Origin: Fervidicoccus fontis Kam940
GTDB taxonomy: Archaea; Thermoproteota; Thermoprotei_A; Sulfolobales; Fervidicoccaceae
Direction: 5' to 3'
Assembly: GCF_000258425.1 (NCBI RefSeq)
Contig: NC_017461.1
Location: forward strand, 682,001-746,000
DNA length: 64,000 nt
Within the stretch, counting starts at the first letter, position 1. The number at the start of each line of letters is the position of its first letter. Positions 25,350 through 33,695 of the stretch are shown in pieces. The notes under the pieces were generated by a model that ran no database searches, was not told where the DNA came from, and worked only from the letters and a program-made list of their open reading frames with translations. Position numbers and translations under genes: made by a program.

Positions 25350-26189
25350 ATGAGCATTAACGCGGAATTTCTTAAAAAAGAAGCGGAAATGAAGGCGCTT
25401 TCAATTAGGAAAACTTCTATGATAAGATATAAGTTTATAGTGCTGAGCGGGAAAGGTGGTGTTGGGAAAAGCATTGTAACAGCAAATCTAGGTTTAGCTT
25501 TTTCAAAGCTTGGTTTTAAAGGTAAAATTGGCATTTTAGATGCAGATATTCATGGACCAAGCATACCAAGATATTTGGGCTACGAGAATGCTGAAGTATT
25601 AACCGATGGTGAAAAGCTATATCCTGTAGAGACTAAGTATGGGATCAAATTAATGAGTGCAAGCTTTTTCTTAAAAGATAAGGAACTGCCGATAATTTGG
25701 AGGGGGCCGCTTAAGATTAAACTAATTAGAGATATGATCACTTCAACTGAATGGGGTAATTTGGACCTTTTATTGATCGATACTCCTCCTGGAACTGGAG
25801 ATGAAATACAGGGAATTGTGGAGTATATATCAAAGATAACTGGTGCAGTTGTAGTTACCATACCTTCAGACGTATCTCTACATGTTGTTAAGAGGGCAGT
25901 GAGCTTTTTGAAAACCGTCAATGTACCGCTTAAAGGAATAATAGAAAACATGAGTTTTGTAAGATGTAATGATGGATCTGTAAAGAGACCATTTGGAGAA
26001 GGAGGAGCAAAAGTTGAAAAAGAACTTGGAGAAAAAATAATTGCAAGAATCCCTATGAATCCCCTTCTAAGTAACCCAATTGATGACACTAACAATCCAT
26101 ATGAATATGATAATCTTAATAATAATGAGGTTGCAATATCTTTTATGGAGGCGGCAAAGAAGCTAATCGAGTCACAATCTGGGGTGTAA
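25350..26189 (+). CDS. Mrp/NBP35-like P-loop ATPase lacking the CxxC
   Basis: About 279 residues. Relatives (Mrp, ApbC, NBP35) carry and transfer Fe-S clusters. The deviant Walker A LSGKGGVGKS is near residues 32-41, DADIHGPSIPRYLG near 68-81, and LLIDTPPGTGDE near 147-158. At the place where relatives have a CxxC for the bridging cluster, this protein reads MSFVRCNDGSVKRPFGEGG, with only one cysteine. GTGAGG at 25335-25340 is the Shine-Dalgarno for ATG 25350; the longer GTG 25335 start lies inside it. A tiny zinc-ribbon gene follows three bases after the stop. It may use a different ligand, or have lost cluster binding. Confidence 0.85.
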   Translation: MSINAEFLKKEAEMKALSIRKTSMIRYKFIVLSGKGGVGKSIVTANLGLAFSKLGFKGKIGILDADIHGPSIPRYLGYENAEVLTDGEKLYPVETKYGIKLMSASFFLKDKELPIIWRGPLKIKLIRDMITSTEWGNLDLLLIDTPPGTGDEIQGIVEYISKITGAVVVTIPSDVSLHVVKRAVSFLKTVNVPLKGIIENMSFVRCNDGSVKRPFGEGGAKVEKELGEKIIARIPMNPLLSNPIDDTNNPYEYDNLNNNEVAISFMEAAKKLIESQSGV

Positions 26190-26192
26190 ATA

Positions 26193-26342
26193 TTGACAAA
26201 ATGGCATTTGAGATGCACACAGTGTGGGACTGAATGGTATTTGGAAGTCAGCTTCAATTTAGCAGAAATGAAGAAAATCTATCATTATTGCAAAACTTGC
26301 AAAAAGAATACATTTCATGAGGTTTTAGAAAGGCTAGATTGA
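26193..26342 (+). CDS. 49-residue zinc-ribbon microprotein
   Basis: A short gene below the usual length cut-off. It starts at TTG 26193 with GGGGTG about seven bases upstream, overlapping the end of the Mrp gene. It encodes a basic protein with two CxxC knuckles: LRCTQCGTEW (Cys8, Cys11) and HYCKTCKKNTFHE (Cys33, Cys36). The spacing suits a zinc ribbon. The stop is TGA 26340-26342. The strong ribosome-binding site, three-base spacing and paired CxxC make it very likely real. It may be an adaptor for the Mrp-like ATPase, or a general nucleic-acid-binding ribbon. Confidence 0.7.
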   Translation: MTKWHLRCTQCGTEWYLEVSFNLAEMKKIYHYCKTCKKNTFHEVLERLD

Positions 26343-26410
26343 TTTTTATCTATTGAAAATAAACTTGAAAAGAATGAAATAAATTTTTAATTGTATGCAG
26401 AAAACTGAGC

Positions 26411-27772
26411 TCAGTCTAGCCAATCATTTGTTTCTATTTTCCTTGGAAGGTACTCTTGAGCCAAGAACTTCAATCCCTTACTGGCCATGGCTTCAATTTC
26501 CAGCTTGCTATGCGTCAGGAAGAAGATCCCTATTTCCTTAATCCATTTAGGATCTTGGAACCATGGGTATCCTGGCGACTTCTTTATAGTCTTCTTCCCG
26601 CCTCTGCTGGACTTCAGCTGCTCATTAGTAAACTCCTTATATACTTTATCGCCTACTAGTTCAACTGCTCTTTCTAGATCTTGCTCCTTTGCCCTTATGA
26701 TAAAATTCTTCCTTTCTTCTTCAGTCATAAATGGCTTTTTAGTTAGCTTTTCCTTGTAACCAAATGTCTTTAACGCCTTAAGAAACCTCTCTTTTTTCTC
26801 CTCTCTTAATTTTTTGGTATCTCCGCTTTTAATTTCCTCGGGCGATAAATAAACTTCATTTAAAGGAACGTCGTCGCCAAAGACGTCGCTCATGGTAACT
26901 CCTAAAAATCTTGCTTTGGGCGTAGCAAGCCTCTCACTTTCATAGCTGAGTGTAATAGAGCCTATTTTGAATACGCTATAGATATAAAATCCATACGGAT
27001 CACTATCAGCTAAAATATACACAGGGAGTTTGAGCTCTTCGTTCAATCTCCTAACAAATCTTCTTGTTGCCCTGTCAGGCTGTCCCGCACTCGTAACTAA
27101 TATCGCTTTATTAGCTTTCCAATATCCAAATCTGTGCAACTGCTGAAAAACTGCATCCTTCTCAACAACTAAAACATATTCAGCGTTCACATCCAAGAAT
27201 TCTATTAGATCTGGCGTAGATTCTATAGCATAAGCTCCATGACCCATCTTGCTCAGATCTATAACATCGTTCCCGCTCCTAAGTCTCATATCTCCGACAA
27301 CTTTCCCCTTTTCTTTACTTAATATGAGCATCTCTTCCCTAAGTTTCCCAGTCAGCACCTCAACATCTCTGAGAACTGCATCGCTCTCCTGTTGCTCTTC
27401 CCATGTATTTTTAAACTTATCTTTTGGAGAAACATGGGGGAGTGTGTGCTTCCCTCTGTAGTAAATATCTCTTATTGTAGGGTACTCGTTGTTTACTAAT
27501 GCCTCATAAATGATCCTTGCCATCAAGACTGTCTGCATAAACCTTCTTGCTTCATTTTCATCAAAGAACTTTCTAGTCAGCTTCTGCTCGCCAAGCAGTA
27601 GAAGCTTTCTCTGCCTGTCATAAATTGTGTTTGCCAATGTCCTCTTCTTGATTATAAGTTTTGGTTCTTCTCCTTTTCTCACTTGTTCAATTAGCTTTTC
27701 AAATGCCTTCTTTACCGCCTTTATTGACAACTCTCTAGCTTTTTGGTCTATTTTGTCTTGCAATCCTTCCAT
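26411..27772 (-). CDS. top6A: DNA topoisomerase VI subunit A
   Basis: The DNA-cleaving, Spo11-related subunit of the type IIB topoisomerase that relaxes and decatenates DNA. 453 residues, longer than many archaeal homologues owing to a charged C-terminal region. The winged-helix (CAP) domain has TIRDIYYRGKHTL; one of Tyr104/105 is the cleaving residue. The Toprim domain shows VVEKDAVFQQL (Glu) and ILADSDPYGFYIYSVFK (the DxD magnesium site). It starts at ATG 27772, four bases after top6B ends, so the subunits are made from one transcript. It converges on the Mrp/zinc-ribbon genes. Confidence 0.95.
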   Translation of the reverse strand: MEGLQDKIDQKARELSIKAVKKAFEKLIEQVRKGEEPKLIIKKRTLANTIYDRQRKLLLLGEQKLTRKFFDENEARRFMQTVLMARIIYEALVNNEYPTIRDIYYRGKHTLPHVSPKDKFKNTWEEQQESDAVLRDVEVLTGKLREEMLILSKEKGKVVGDMRLRSGNDVIDLSKMGHGAYAIESTPDLIEFLDVNAEYVLVVEKDAVFQQLHRFGYWKANKAILVTSAGQPDRATRRFVRRLNEELKLPVYILADSDPYGFYIYSVFKIGSITLSYESERLATPKARFLGVTMSDVFGDDVPLNEVYLSPEEIKSGDTKKLREEKKERFLKALKTFGYKEKLTKKPFMTEEERKNFIIRAKEQDLERAVELVGDKVYKEFTNEQLKSSRGGKKTIKKSPGYPWFQDPKWIKEIGIFFLTHSKLEIEAMASKGLKFLAQEYLPRKIETNDWLD

Positions 27773-27776
27773 AATC

Positions 27777-29432
27777 CTACTCCTCCTTTACCTCTTCTAT
27801 TATTTTAACTTTCTTTTCAGCGATTGCTTTAAGCGTGCTTTCAAGCTCTTGCGCAATCTTTTTTCTTTCTTCAGGAGAAACCCCATCGTAGAATACTGCA
27901 AGGTTTTGTGCTACTTCAGGTATATATTTGAGGAATATCCTGAATTTCTCCTCAGCTTCCTCTCTTTTTCTCTTTTTAACTATATACTTTCTCAATCTCC
28001 TTGCTAATTCTTGAACAGCAGCTTCTACTTCTTTTCTAATTTCTTCTACCTGTGCAATACTTTCCTTTCCAACACCTTTATATGGAACTTTTGTTGACGC
28101 TATATGAACGAGAACGACTACTATATCGGAAGGATCAAGCTTATAAGTGTTCTTCCAGTTAAAATCATCGGGATTGACAACGCTCCAAATTAAATCAGCC
28201 TTTTCATCATAAAGCAGAGGGATCTTATTCGCATATCTCAAAAGTGCAATAAACGGTCCGCTTTGCCCTTTTATAGAATCTCTTGCAATTTCATCTAAGT
28301 TTTCGCTTAGTTTTCCTCCGTATGCTATTCCTGCTTCAACTATAAACGGATGTCCTCCGTATGATTTCGGCTTCCTGGTTATCGCATCTACAAACTCAGG
28401 ATTGAGCACCTGTTTAAGTCCTATTTTTATTAATTCTTCTCCTATAGGAGATAAAGGATCAGGAGAAGGAGAAATGAAATCTACACTTTTTATAGATTTA
28501 TATAAAGCTTCTATTTCCTTATCATTCAAGTTCTTTGGATTTCTATCAAAATCAATTCCTGCAATTTTCAATATTTCTTCCGCCTTTTTTTCTCCAATCC
28601 TCTGAAAGTTCTTCATTAAGAAGTCCTTTATTGTCTTGTTCTTAGATTCGGAAATGCTCATCTTAAGCATTTCCAAGTCTATGCCTAAAGGGTGAGGTTT
28701 GGTTTCCTTTGGAGGTACAGGCAACTTATCTGTGACTCTCTTATAACAGACGATCTCGCTTTCTTCTTCTCCATTTCCTTCCTGCTCCCCGTTAAACTTC
28801 GGCATTATAAGAGTTATATCAGCATATGGTGCAATGATGGCAGTTCTTTTTACATATACAGAAATGTAGTCTCTCGTCCTCTTATTCCAGTCTCCCTCTA
28901 TTGTAACCTTTGCAATTGTGCCATGCCAACTTGTTTTTTTCTCCCAAGCTCCTTCCTCAAATACTATTGGCTCATTTTTTCTTATATCAACGCTTAGCTT
29001 ATAGTAGAAAATCTTATTTGAACGAGAAGTGCTACTGTATATTTCAAAGGGCTTCCCAGTTGTTATTTGGCCATATAGAATTGCCATCTTTGCACCCAAT
29101 CCATACATACCTCTTGTCTGTCTAAACTTATACTTAGAAGAATAGAGTATTCTTCCAAAAGCATCAGGAATTATATTACTTGGTATACCTATTCCGTTAT
29201 CCTCAACTGAAACCGTGAAATAGTTTGGATTTGAAGAGTCTTCTCTGCTAATACTTATAACTACGTTCGGCAGGATGCCATGAACTTCTGTTGCATCAAG
29301 ACTGTTTTCAACAAATTCTCTAACAGTCTGATAAAGCGCTCTCGAAGGACTGCTAAATCCAGCGATTTCCTTATTTCTATAGAAAAACTCAGATGGACTG
29401 AGCTGCCTAAAAGACTCAACATTTTCTGTCAT
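27777..29432 (-). CDS. top6B: DNA topoisomerase VI subunit B
   Basis: The ATP-binding GHKL subunit that gates DNA passage. 551 residues. The Bergerat fold has REFVENSLDATE (about 37-48), VEDNGIGIP (about 74-82) and GRGMYGLGAKMA-like residues near 101-112 (QTRGMYGLGAKMAILYGQ). A helix-two-turn-helix region (IGEKKAEEILKIAG) and a transducer domain follow. A highly charged C-terminus ends the chain. I chose ATG 29432 because GGTGG sits six bases upstream; the GTG 29462 frame adds ten residues without a ribosome site. It is the first gene of the top6B-top6A pair. Confidence 0.95.
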   Translation of the reverse strand: MTENVESFRQLSPSEFFYRNKEIAGFSSPSRALYQTVREFVENSLDATEVHGILPNVVISISREDSSNPNYFTVSVEDNGIGIPSNIIPDAFGRILYSSKYKFRQTRGMYGLGAKMAILYGQITTGKPFEIYSSTSRSNKIFYYKLSVDIRKNEPIVFEEGAWEKKTSWHGTIAKVTIEGDWNKRTRDYISVYVKRTAIIAPYADITLIMPKFNGEQEGNGEEESEIVCYKRVTDKLPVPPKETKPHPLGIDLEMLKMSISESKNKTIKDFLMKNFQRIGEKKAEEILKIAGIDFDRNPKNLNDKEIEALYKSIKSVDFISPSPDPLSPIGEELIKIGLKQVLNPEFVDAITRKPKSYGGHPFIVEAGIAYGGKLSENLDEIARDSIKGQSGPFIALLRYANKIPLLYDEKADLIWSVVNPDDFNWKNTYKLDPSDIVVVLVHIASTKVPYKGVGKESIAQVEEIRKEVEAAVQELARRLRKYIVKKRKREEAEEKFRIFLKYIPEVAQNLAVFYDGVSPEERKKIAQELESTLKAIAEKKVKIIEEVKEE

Positions 29433-29644
29433 CGTATCCACCGCACTTATGTCCCTAACCACTTAAAAACCTTTTTTCAAAAATAATTATTATACTTATG
29501 AGGTATTTAACTAACTGAGCATCTTTTCATTTAGCATTAACGTTTATTTCTTCATAAAGTTTGAGCTACTGGTTAGAAAAAATATTATTAATATTAAATT
29601 ATTTCCTCTGCTAACATTTACCTCAAGTTCAATTTAATCCTATA

Positions 29645-30589
29645 TCAATATAGCGCTGAAGCAAGGATTGGGAGAGTTATTGTCGCATCGCCGTAGACTA
29701 CTATATGTTTTGATTTAGATTTCAATTTACCCCATGAGATTGCCTCTCTCGTCTGCGCTCCACTTAGACTTCCATCATATTCTACGGCAGTTGTTAAATA
29801 TATAGCGTAGTCCAGCCCATTTTTGAACTGGTTCCACCATATAACATGATGCTTGCTTATACCTCCACCAATAATTAATGCCAAGCTTTTTTTGTCCTGC
29901 GACTCGAACGTCATATCTTCTAGAAGCTTTTCATCTAATGATAAGTCCAGTTTTACGTTGTATATTCTTCCATAGATTAGTGCATTAGTTCCAAAACTGC
30001 CATCATACATTCCAGGCACTATTATTGGAACTTTTCTTTCATATGCAGCCCTTAATATAGAGTTTTTATCTTCTATTTTTTCCCCAATGCTCCATAAAGC
30101 TTCATATACGGCAAGAGTTTTTCCTTTCTTCTCTTCCATAAATTCTTTAACCGCTTTTTCAACTACTTCACCATAGCTTTCAAATGGAACAAATACGTTT
30201 CCGAGCCTATGAATGTTGTATTCGTAAAGCATTGAATCATCGTATTCAAAACCTCCCTTAAAGTATCCTGGACCTAAGGCCTTGGCAATATCATGATCTA
30301 ATGTTCCAGCAGTTGTAACAACTACGTTGAAGTGCCCGTCTCTTATTAGCTTTGCAAACAGACCTCTCAATCCAGTCGATACTAAATTTCCTGTAAATGA
30401 AAGGAACCTCAACTCGCTTTCTTTCCTACCTTCACTCAATATCTCTGCCGCTTTCGACAAATGACCTGCCATGAATCCGTGTATCTGCGAATAATAACTT
30501 ATGAGCGTTTTAAATGATTTGATTTGCTCATCTGTTGGAGGTTCATCCATTATTTTTTCCTTCAATAGCTCTTCTCTGCCATCTTTCAT
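29645..30589 (-). CDS. dys: Deoxyhypusine synthase
   Basis: Transfers the aminobutyl group of spermidine to a lysine of aIF5A, the first step of hypusine formation. About 314 residues. Motifs: SFTGNLVSTGLRGL and TTAGTLDHDIAKALG for NAD binding, VPGMYDGSFGTN, and the catalytic lysine in LIIGGGISKHH (about residue 246). The C-terminal YGDATITLPILASALY fits the family. ATG 30589 is preceded by GAGGTGG, which excludes the slightly longer frame. It lies 10 bp after rtcB on the same strand, so translation-factor modification and tRNA ligation appear to be co-transcribed. Confidence 0.95.
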   Translation of the reverse strand: MKDGREELLKEKIMDEPPTDEQIKSFKTLISYYSQIHGFMAGHLSKAAEILSEGRKESELRFLSFTGNLVSTGLRGLFAKLIRDGHFNVVVTTAGTLDHDIAKALGPGYFKGGFEYDDSMLYEYNIHRLGNVFVPFESYGEVVEKAVKEFMEEKKGKTLAVYEALWSIGEKIEDKNSILRAAYERKVPIIVPGMYDGSFGTNALIYGRIYNVKLDLSLDEKLLEDMTFESQDKKSLALIIGGGISKHHVIWWNQFKNGLDYAIYLTTAVEYDGSLSGAQTREAISWGKLKSKSKHIVVYGDATITLPILASALY

Positions 30590-30599
30590 AAAAACCACC

Positions 30600-33449
30600 T
30601 CATCCTTTAGTTACACCAATTGGCCTTAATTTAAGTACCAGTTTTCCAATACCGACTTTATCAGCTACAAGAGCTACTCTGTCTACATCTTTATAAGCAC
30701 TTGGAGCCTCTTCTATAAGGACGCCTTTTGACGATGCCTTGACATATATGCCCTTTTTACTCAACTCGCTGATCAGCTGATCTGCCGTATAATTTTTGAG
30801 AGCTCTCGATCTGCTCATCCACCTTCCTGCTCCATGTGGAGCTGTAAACCACGTCCTTTTTCCTTCATTTGTACCAACAAGAACATAACTTGCAGTCCCC
30901 ATAGATCCCGGAATAAGAACTACTTGTCCTATGTTTTTATGATCCTTAGGAATGTCCGGATGTCCTGGGGGAAAAGCCCTCGTTGCTCCTTTTCTATGCA
31001 CTACCAACCTCTTCCTTTTTCCATTTACTTCGTGCTCTTCAATTTTCGCAATGTTGTGAGCAACATCATAGATTATTTCTAAACCTAATTTATCATCATC
31101 TGTTTTAAATACTTCCTTAAAGCTTTCCCTAACCCAATGAGTTATCAGTTGCCTGTTAGTCCAGGCATAATTTGCTGCCGCAGCCATAGCTTTAACATAA
31201 TCTTGCGCTTCTGGAGAATTAAAAGGTATGCTAGCAAGCTCTCTATCAGGAGGGACCGTACCGTACTTCCTCATTACTTTCTCCATTATTTGAAGATAAT
31301 CACTCGCAACCTGATGACCGAGTCCTCTGCTCCCCGTGTGAATCATAACAGTAACCTGTCCTTCATGTGTTATTCCTAAGAACTCAGCTATTTTTCTGTC
31401 AAAAATTTTTTCCACAACCTGAACCTCAAGAAAATGATTTCCACTTCCTAAGCTACCAAGCTCCGGTGCCCCTCTGCTTTTTGCTCTCGATGAAACTTTA
31501 GATGAGTCCGCTATAGACCAGCTACCTCTTTCTTCTATATGTTCAGGATCCTCGCTTCTTCCAAATCCATGTTCAACAGCCCATTCAACTCCTCTATTGA
31601 GTACTTCATCGAGTATTGTTGGAGTAACCTTTATTTTTCCCTCACTTCCTAACCCGCTTGGGACATTTCTTGCAATAGTATCAACTAGTTCCTTTATTTT
31701 CGACCTCACATCTTTTTCATCAAGCTCAGTTCTAAGCAGTCTAACGCCGCAGTTTGATACTATTATCCCATTCGCAACGAAATTGTGCGCATCATCATTG
31801 ACAGTAATATCATAAACATAGCCATCATAGGTCTTTATTTTAATGTCTTCTATCATATCATATACTATATCTCCTTGCAAATTATCTTTAATCCAGTCCT
31901 CAAATCTTGGAAAGTTATAAGAGACTCTCGGGACAGTAATTCCATCATATATTGCTCTTTCAACATATTTTTTGTTTATCCATTTAGACTCTTGAGAAAG
32001 CATAATAAAAAGAGCTCCTGCTGATTGGCCCTTAACATGCATTGATGCAGCTTTTTCTGCAACTGATGCTTTTTCTTTGAGTACATTAATCTTCAATCTT
32101 AGCCAAGATGCCGCTGCAATAGCCAATCTTTGTCTTCTAGGATTGTAAATATAGCCTACTCTTGTCCAAAGCCTAATCAAAAATTTAGGCTTTGTTGATA
32201 CCAGTAATTTGATCCTCACTTTATCCCCAAGATCCTCCCTACTCATTCCAAGTGTTTTTATTCCAAACTCTTCAAGCATTGATGCAATATCTTTAAGAAA
32301 TTCCTCCGCATTCTTCTCTAATTCTTTAAGCTTGTTTACTGAAACAAAAGGATGCTCAAATTTATATCCATTAATGGTTTGTGGCTTATTCATTTCTGCG
32401 CCAAAATAAGCTGCAAGGTACAATCTCTTCATCCATAGAGGTAGTTCTTTTATCCAACTAGGAACGGTAAAAGGAACATGGGTCTTCTTTCCAATAGGCG
32501 CTCCCAATTTCTCAAGCAATTTCCTGAAGCTCTTTGCAGAAACATATACAGAGTTTTCCTTCCCTTTGATTGTCCTGCCATTGTATTCTGAAGCTCTTCT
32601 TCTTGTTTTTATATTTGAAGGTTTATATCCGAGAAGTTCGATATCTTTTCTAATCTCTTCCAGACCTTCTTCACTTCCGTAGAACCATGTCTTCTTTCCA
32701 TCAAATGTTCCATCTCCAGTGAAGTATCCAAGCAGTTTTATAATCAAAGGCAACTTCGGATTGTCTGTATATAGAGGTAAAAGCCCTCTTTTTTCTAACT
32801 CTTTTGCAATGTTTTCTTCTAAGTCTTTTCTATCTAATAGTAACTTCTTTGCTGGAGCCTCATACCTAACTCCACTAAACGGATATGTAGCTATTCTCAT
32901 CCCTTTCTGAAGATCTTTTGCGAGAATCATTCCCCTATCTGTCAATATTGGATGATCATGACTAGCCTTTATGATTCTTCCCGTTTTTGTTTTAATTATA
33001 TAGATTTTCTCTTCTTTCCTATAGAACCAAAAAACAACTTCCGCATCTCTAGAACGACCATTATTGACCAAAACCTTATCTCCAATTTTTAATTCTTTGA
33101 TATATCTCCATGCACCATAACTATCAAGAACTTTCATGTCAGGAGTTAGGCAGTTTATGTCATAACCGACGCCGCCGGGACTAATAACACCATTTTCCTC
33201 TATATCCATTCCTGCAACTCCGCCTATAGGAAAACCATAACCCTGGTGTCCGTCAGGCATCACATAGCTTGCATCAACTATGCCATTAAGGCAGGCTACA
33301 TTGGCTGCCTGTTCTAAAGTTAAATCTTCCTGCATTTTCGAAAGAAGAAACTCATCGGCGAAAATAACAGCAGGAACTTTCATACAAGTTTTTTCTCCTT
33401 TATCTATTACCCATTTATATTCATTGATTTTCCTTACTTTGACTGGCAA
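30600..33449 (-). CDS. rtcB: RtcB RNA-splicing ligase with inserted intein
   Basis: Joins 2',3'-cyclic-phosphate and 5'-OH RNA ends after tRNA intron removal, using GTP and Mn2+. The 949-residue precursor consists of an N-extein (about 99 residues, ending VGYDIN), a 467-residue intein, and a C-extein starting CGVRLLRT. After splicing the protein is about 482 residues, the normal size. Ligase motifs: PDGHQGYGFPIGG, VISPGGVGYDIN/CGVRL (whose Cys binds metal), GSGNHFLEVQ, HTGSRGLGHQV, APHGAGR (the guanylated-His region) and a C-terminal AYKDV. TTG 33449 is preferred since GGTGAT stands four bases upstream and LPVKVRKI aligns with family N-termini. dys follows. Confidence 0.95.
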   Translation of the reverse strand: MPVKVRKINEYKWVIDKGEKTCMKVPAVIFADEFLLSKMQEDLTLEQAANVACLNGIVDASYVMPDGHQGYGFPIGGVAGMDIEENGVISPGGVGYDINCLTPDMKVLDSYGAWRYIKELKIGDKVLVNNGRSRDAEVVFWFYRKEEKIYIIKTKTGRIIKASHDHPILTDRGMILAKDLQKGMRIATYPFSGVRYEAPAKKLLLDRKDLEENIAKELEKRGLLPLYTDNPKLPLIIKLLGYFTGDGTFDGKKTWFYGSEEGLEEIRKDIELLGYKPSNIKTRRRASEYNGRTIKGKENSVYVSAKSFRKLLEKLGAPIGKKTHVPFTVPSWIKELPLWMKRLYLAAYFGAEMNKPQTINGYKFEHPFVSVNKLKELEKNAEEFLKDIASMLEEFGIKTLGMSREDLGDKVRIKLLVSTKPKFLIRLWTRVGYIYNPRRQRLAIAAASWLRLKINVLKEKASVAEKAASMHVKGQSAGALFIMLSQESKWINKKYVERAIYDGITVPRVSYNFPRFEDWIKDNLQGDIVYDMIEDIKIKTYDGYVYDITVNDDAHNFVANGIIVSNCGVRLLRTELDEKDVRSKIKELVDTIARNVPSGLGSEGKIKVTPTILDEVLNRGVEWAVEHGFGRSEDPEHIEERGSWSIADSSKVSSRAKSRGAPELGSLGSGNHFLEVQVVEKIFDRKIAEFLGITHEGQVTVMIHTGSRGLGHQVASDYLQIMEKVMRKYGTVPPDRELASIPFNSPEAQDYVKAMAAAANYAWTNRQLITHWVRESFKEVFKTDDDKLGLEIIYDVAHNIAKIEEHEVNGKRKRLVVHRKGATRAFPPGHPDIPKDHKNIGQVVLIPGSMGTASYVLVGTNEGKRTWFTAPHGAGRWMSRSRALKNYTADQLISELSKKGIYVKASSKGVLIEEAPSAYKDVDRVALVADKVGIGKLVLKLRPIGVTKG
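31752..33152 (-). other. Intein in RtcB with LAGLIDADG-type endonuclease domain
   Basis: 467 residues, from Cys (33150-33152; CLTPDMKVLD) to Asn (31752-31754; VANGIIVSN), with Cys as the first C-extein residue. Splicing blocks are intact: the N-terminal Cys, block B HDHPILTDRG (TxxH-like), and a C-terminal YDITVNDDAHNFVANGI. Two endonuclease helices are visible, KLLGYFTGDGTF (with an acidic residue) and RLYLAAYFGAEM. The insertion falls exactly before the metal-binding cysteine of RtcB, a site also used in Pyrococcus RtcB inteins. Removal restores a continuous ligase. Confidence 0.92.
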
Positions 33450-33695
33450 ACGAATCACCTTATTTTAAAATAAATATAACAATCCATGAAAATTATACTT
33501 CTTGTAAAACTTAAAATTATAATACATATCATTTTATAGATTTAATTTATCAAAGGTTATTAACTTTTAACAAAGCGTGAAATTTTCAGCCTAGAAATTT
33601 TTTACATGTCACAACTTGTTTTTGCAAAAGATATTGATATCGCTGAATTTTTTCTATTCCATACTCATGAGCTAGTTTTTGATTGAGAAAAGTTA

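Noticed and set aside
25580-26257. 225-codon open frame antisense to the Mrp-like gene
   Set aside because: The sense strand encodes unmistakable P-loop motifs; the antisense product is low-complexity Ser/Leu/Ile-rich, typical of a mirror frame.
27627-28007. Open frame on the plus strand antisense to top6A/top6B
   Set aside because: It mirrors the strong codon pattern of two well-identified genes and has no ribosome site or protein features.
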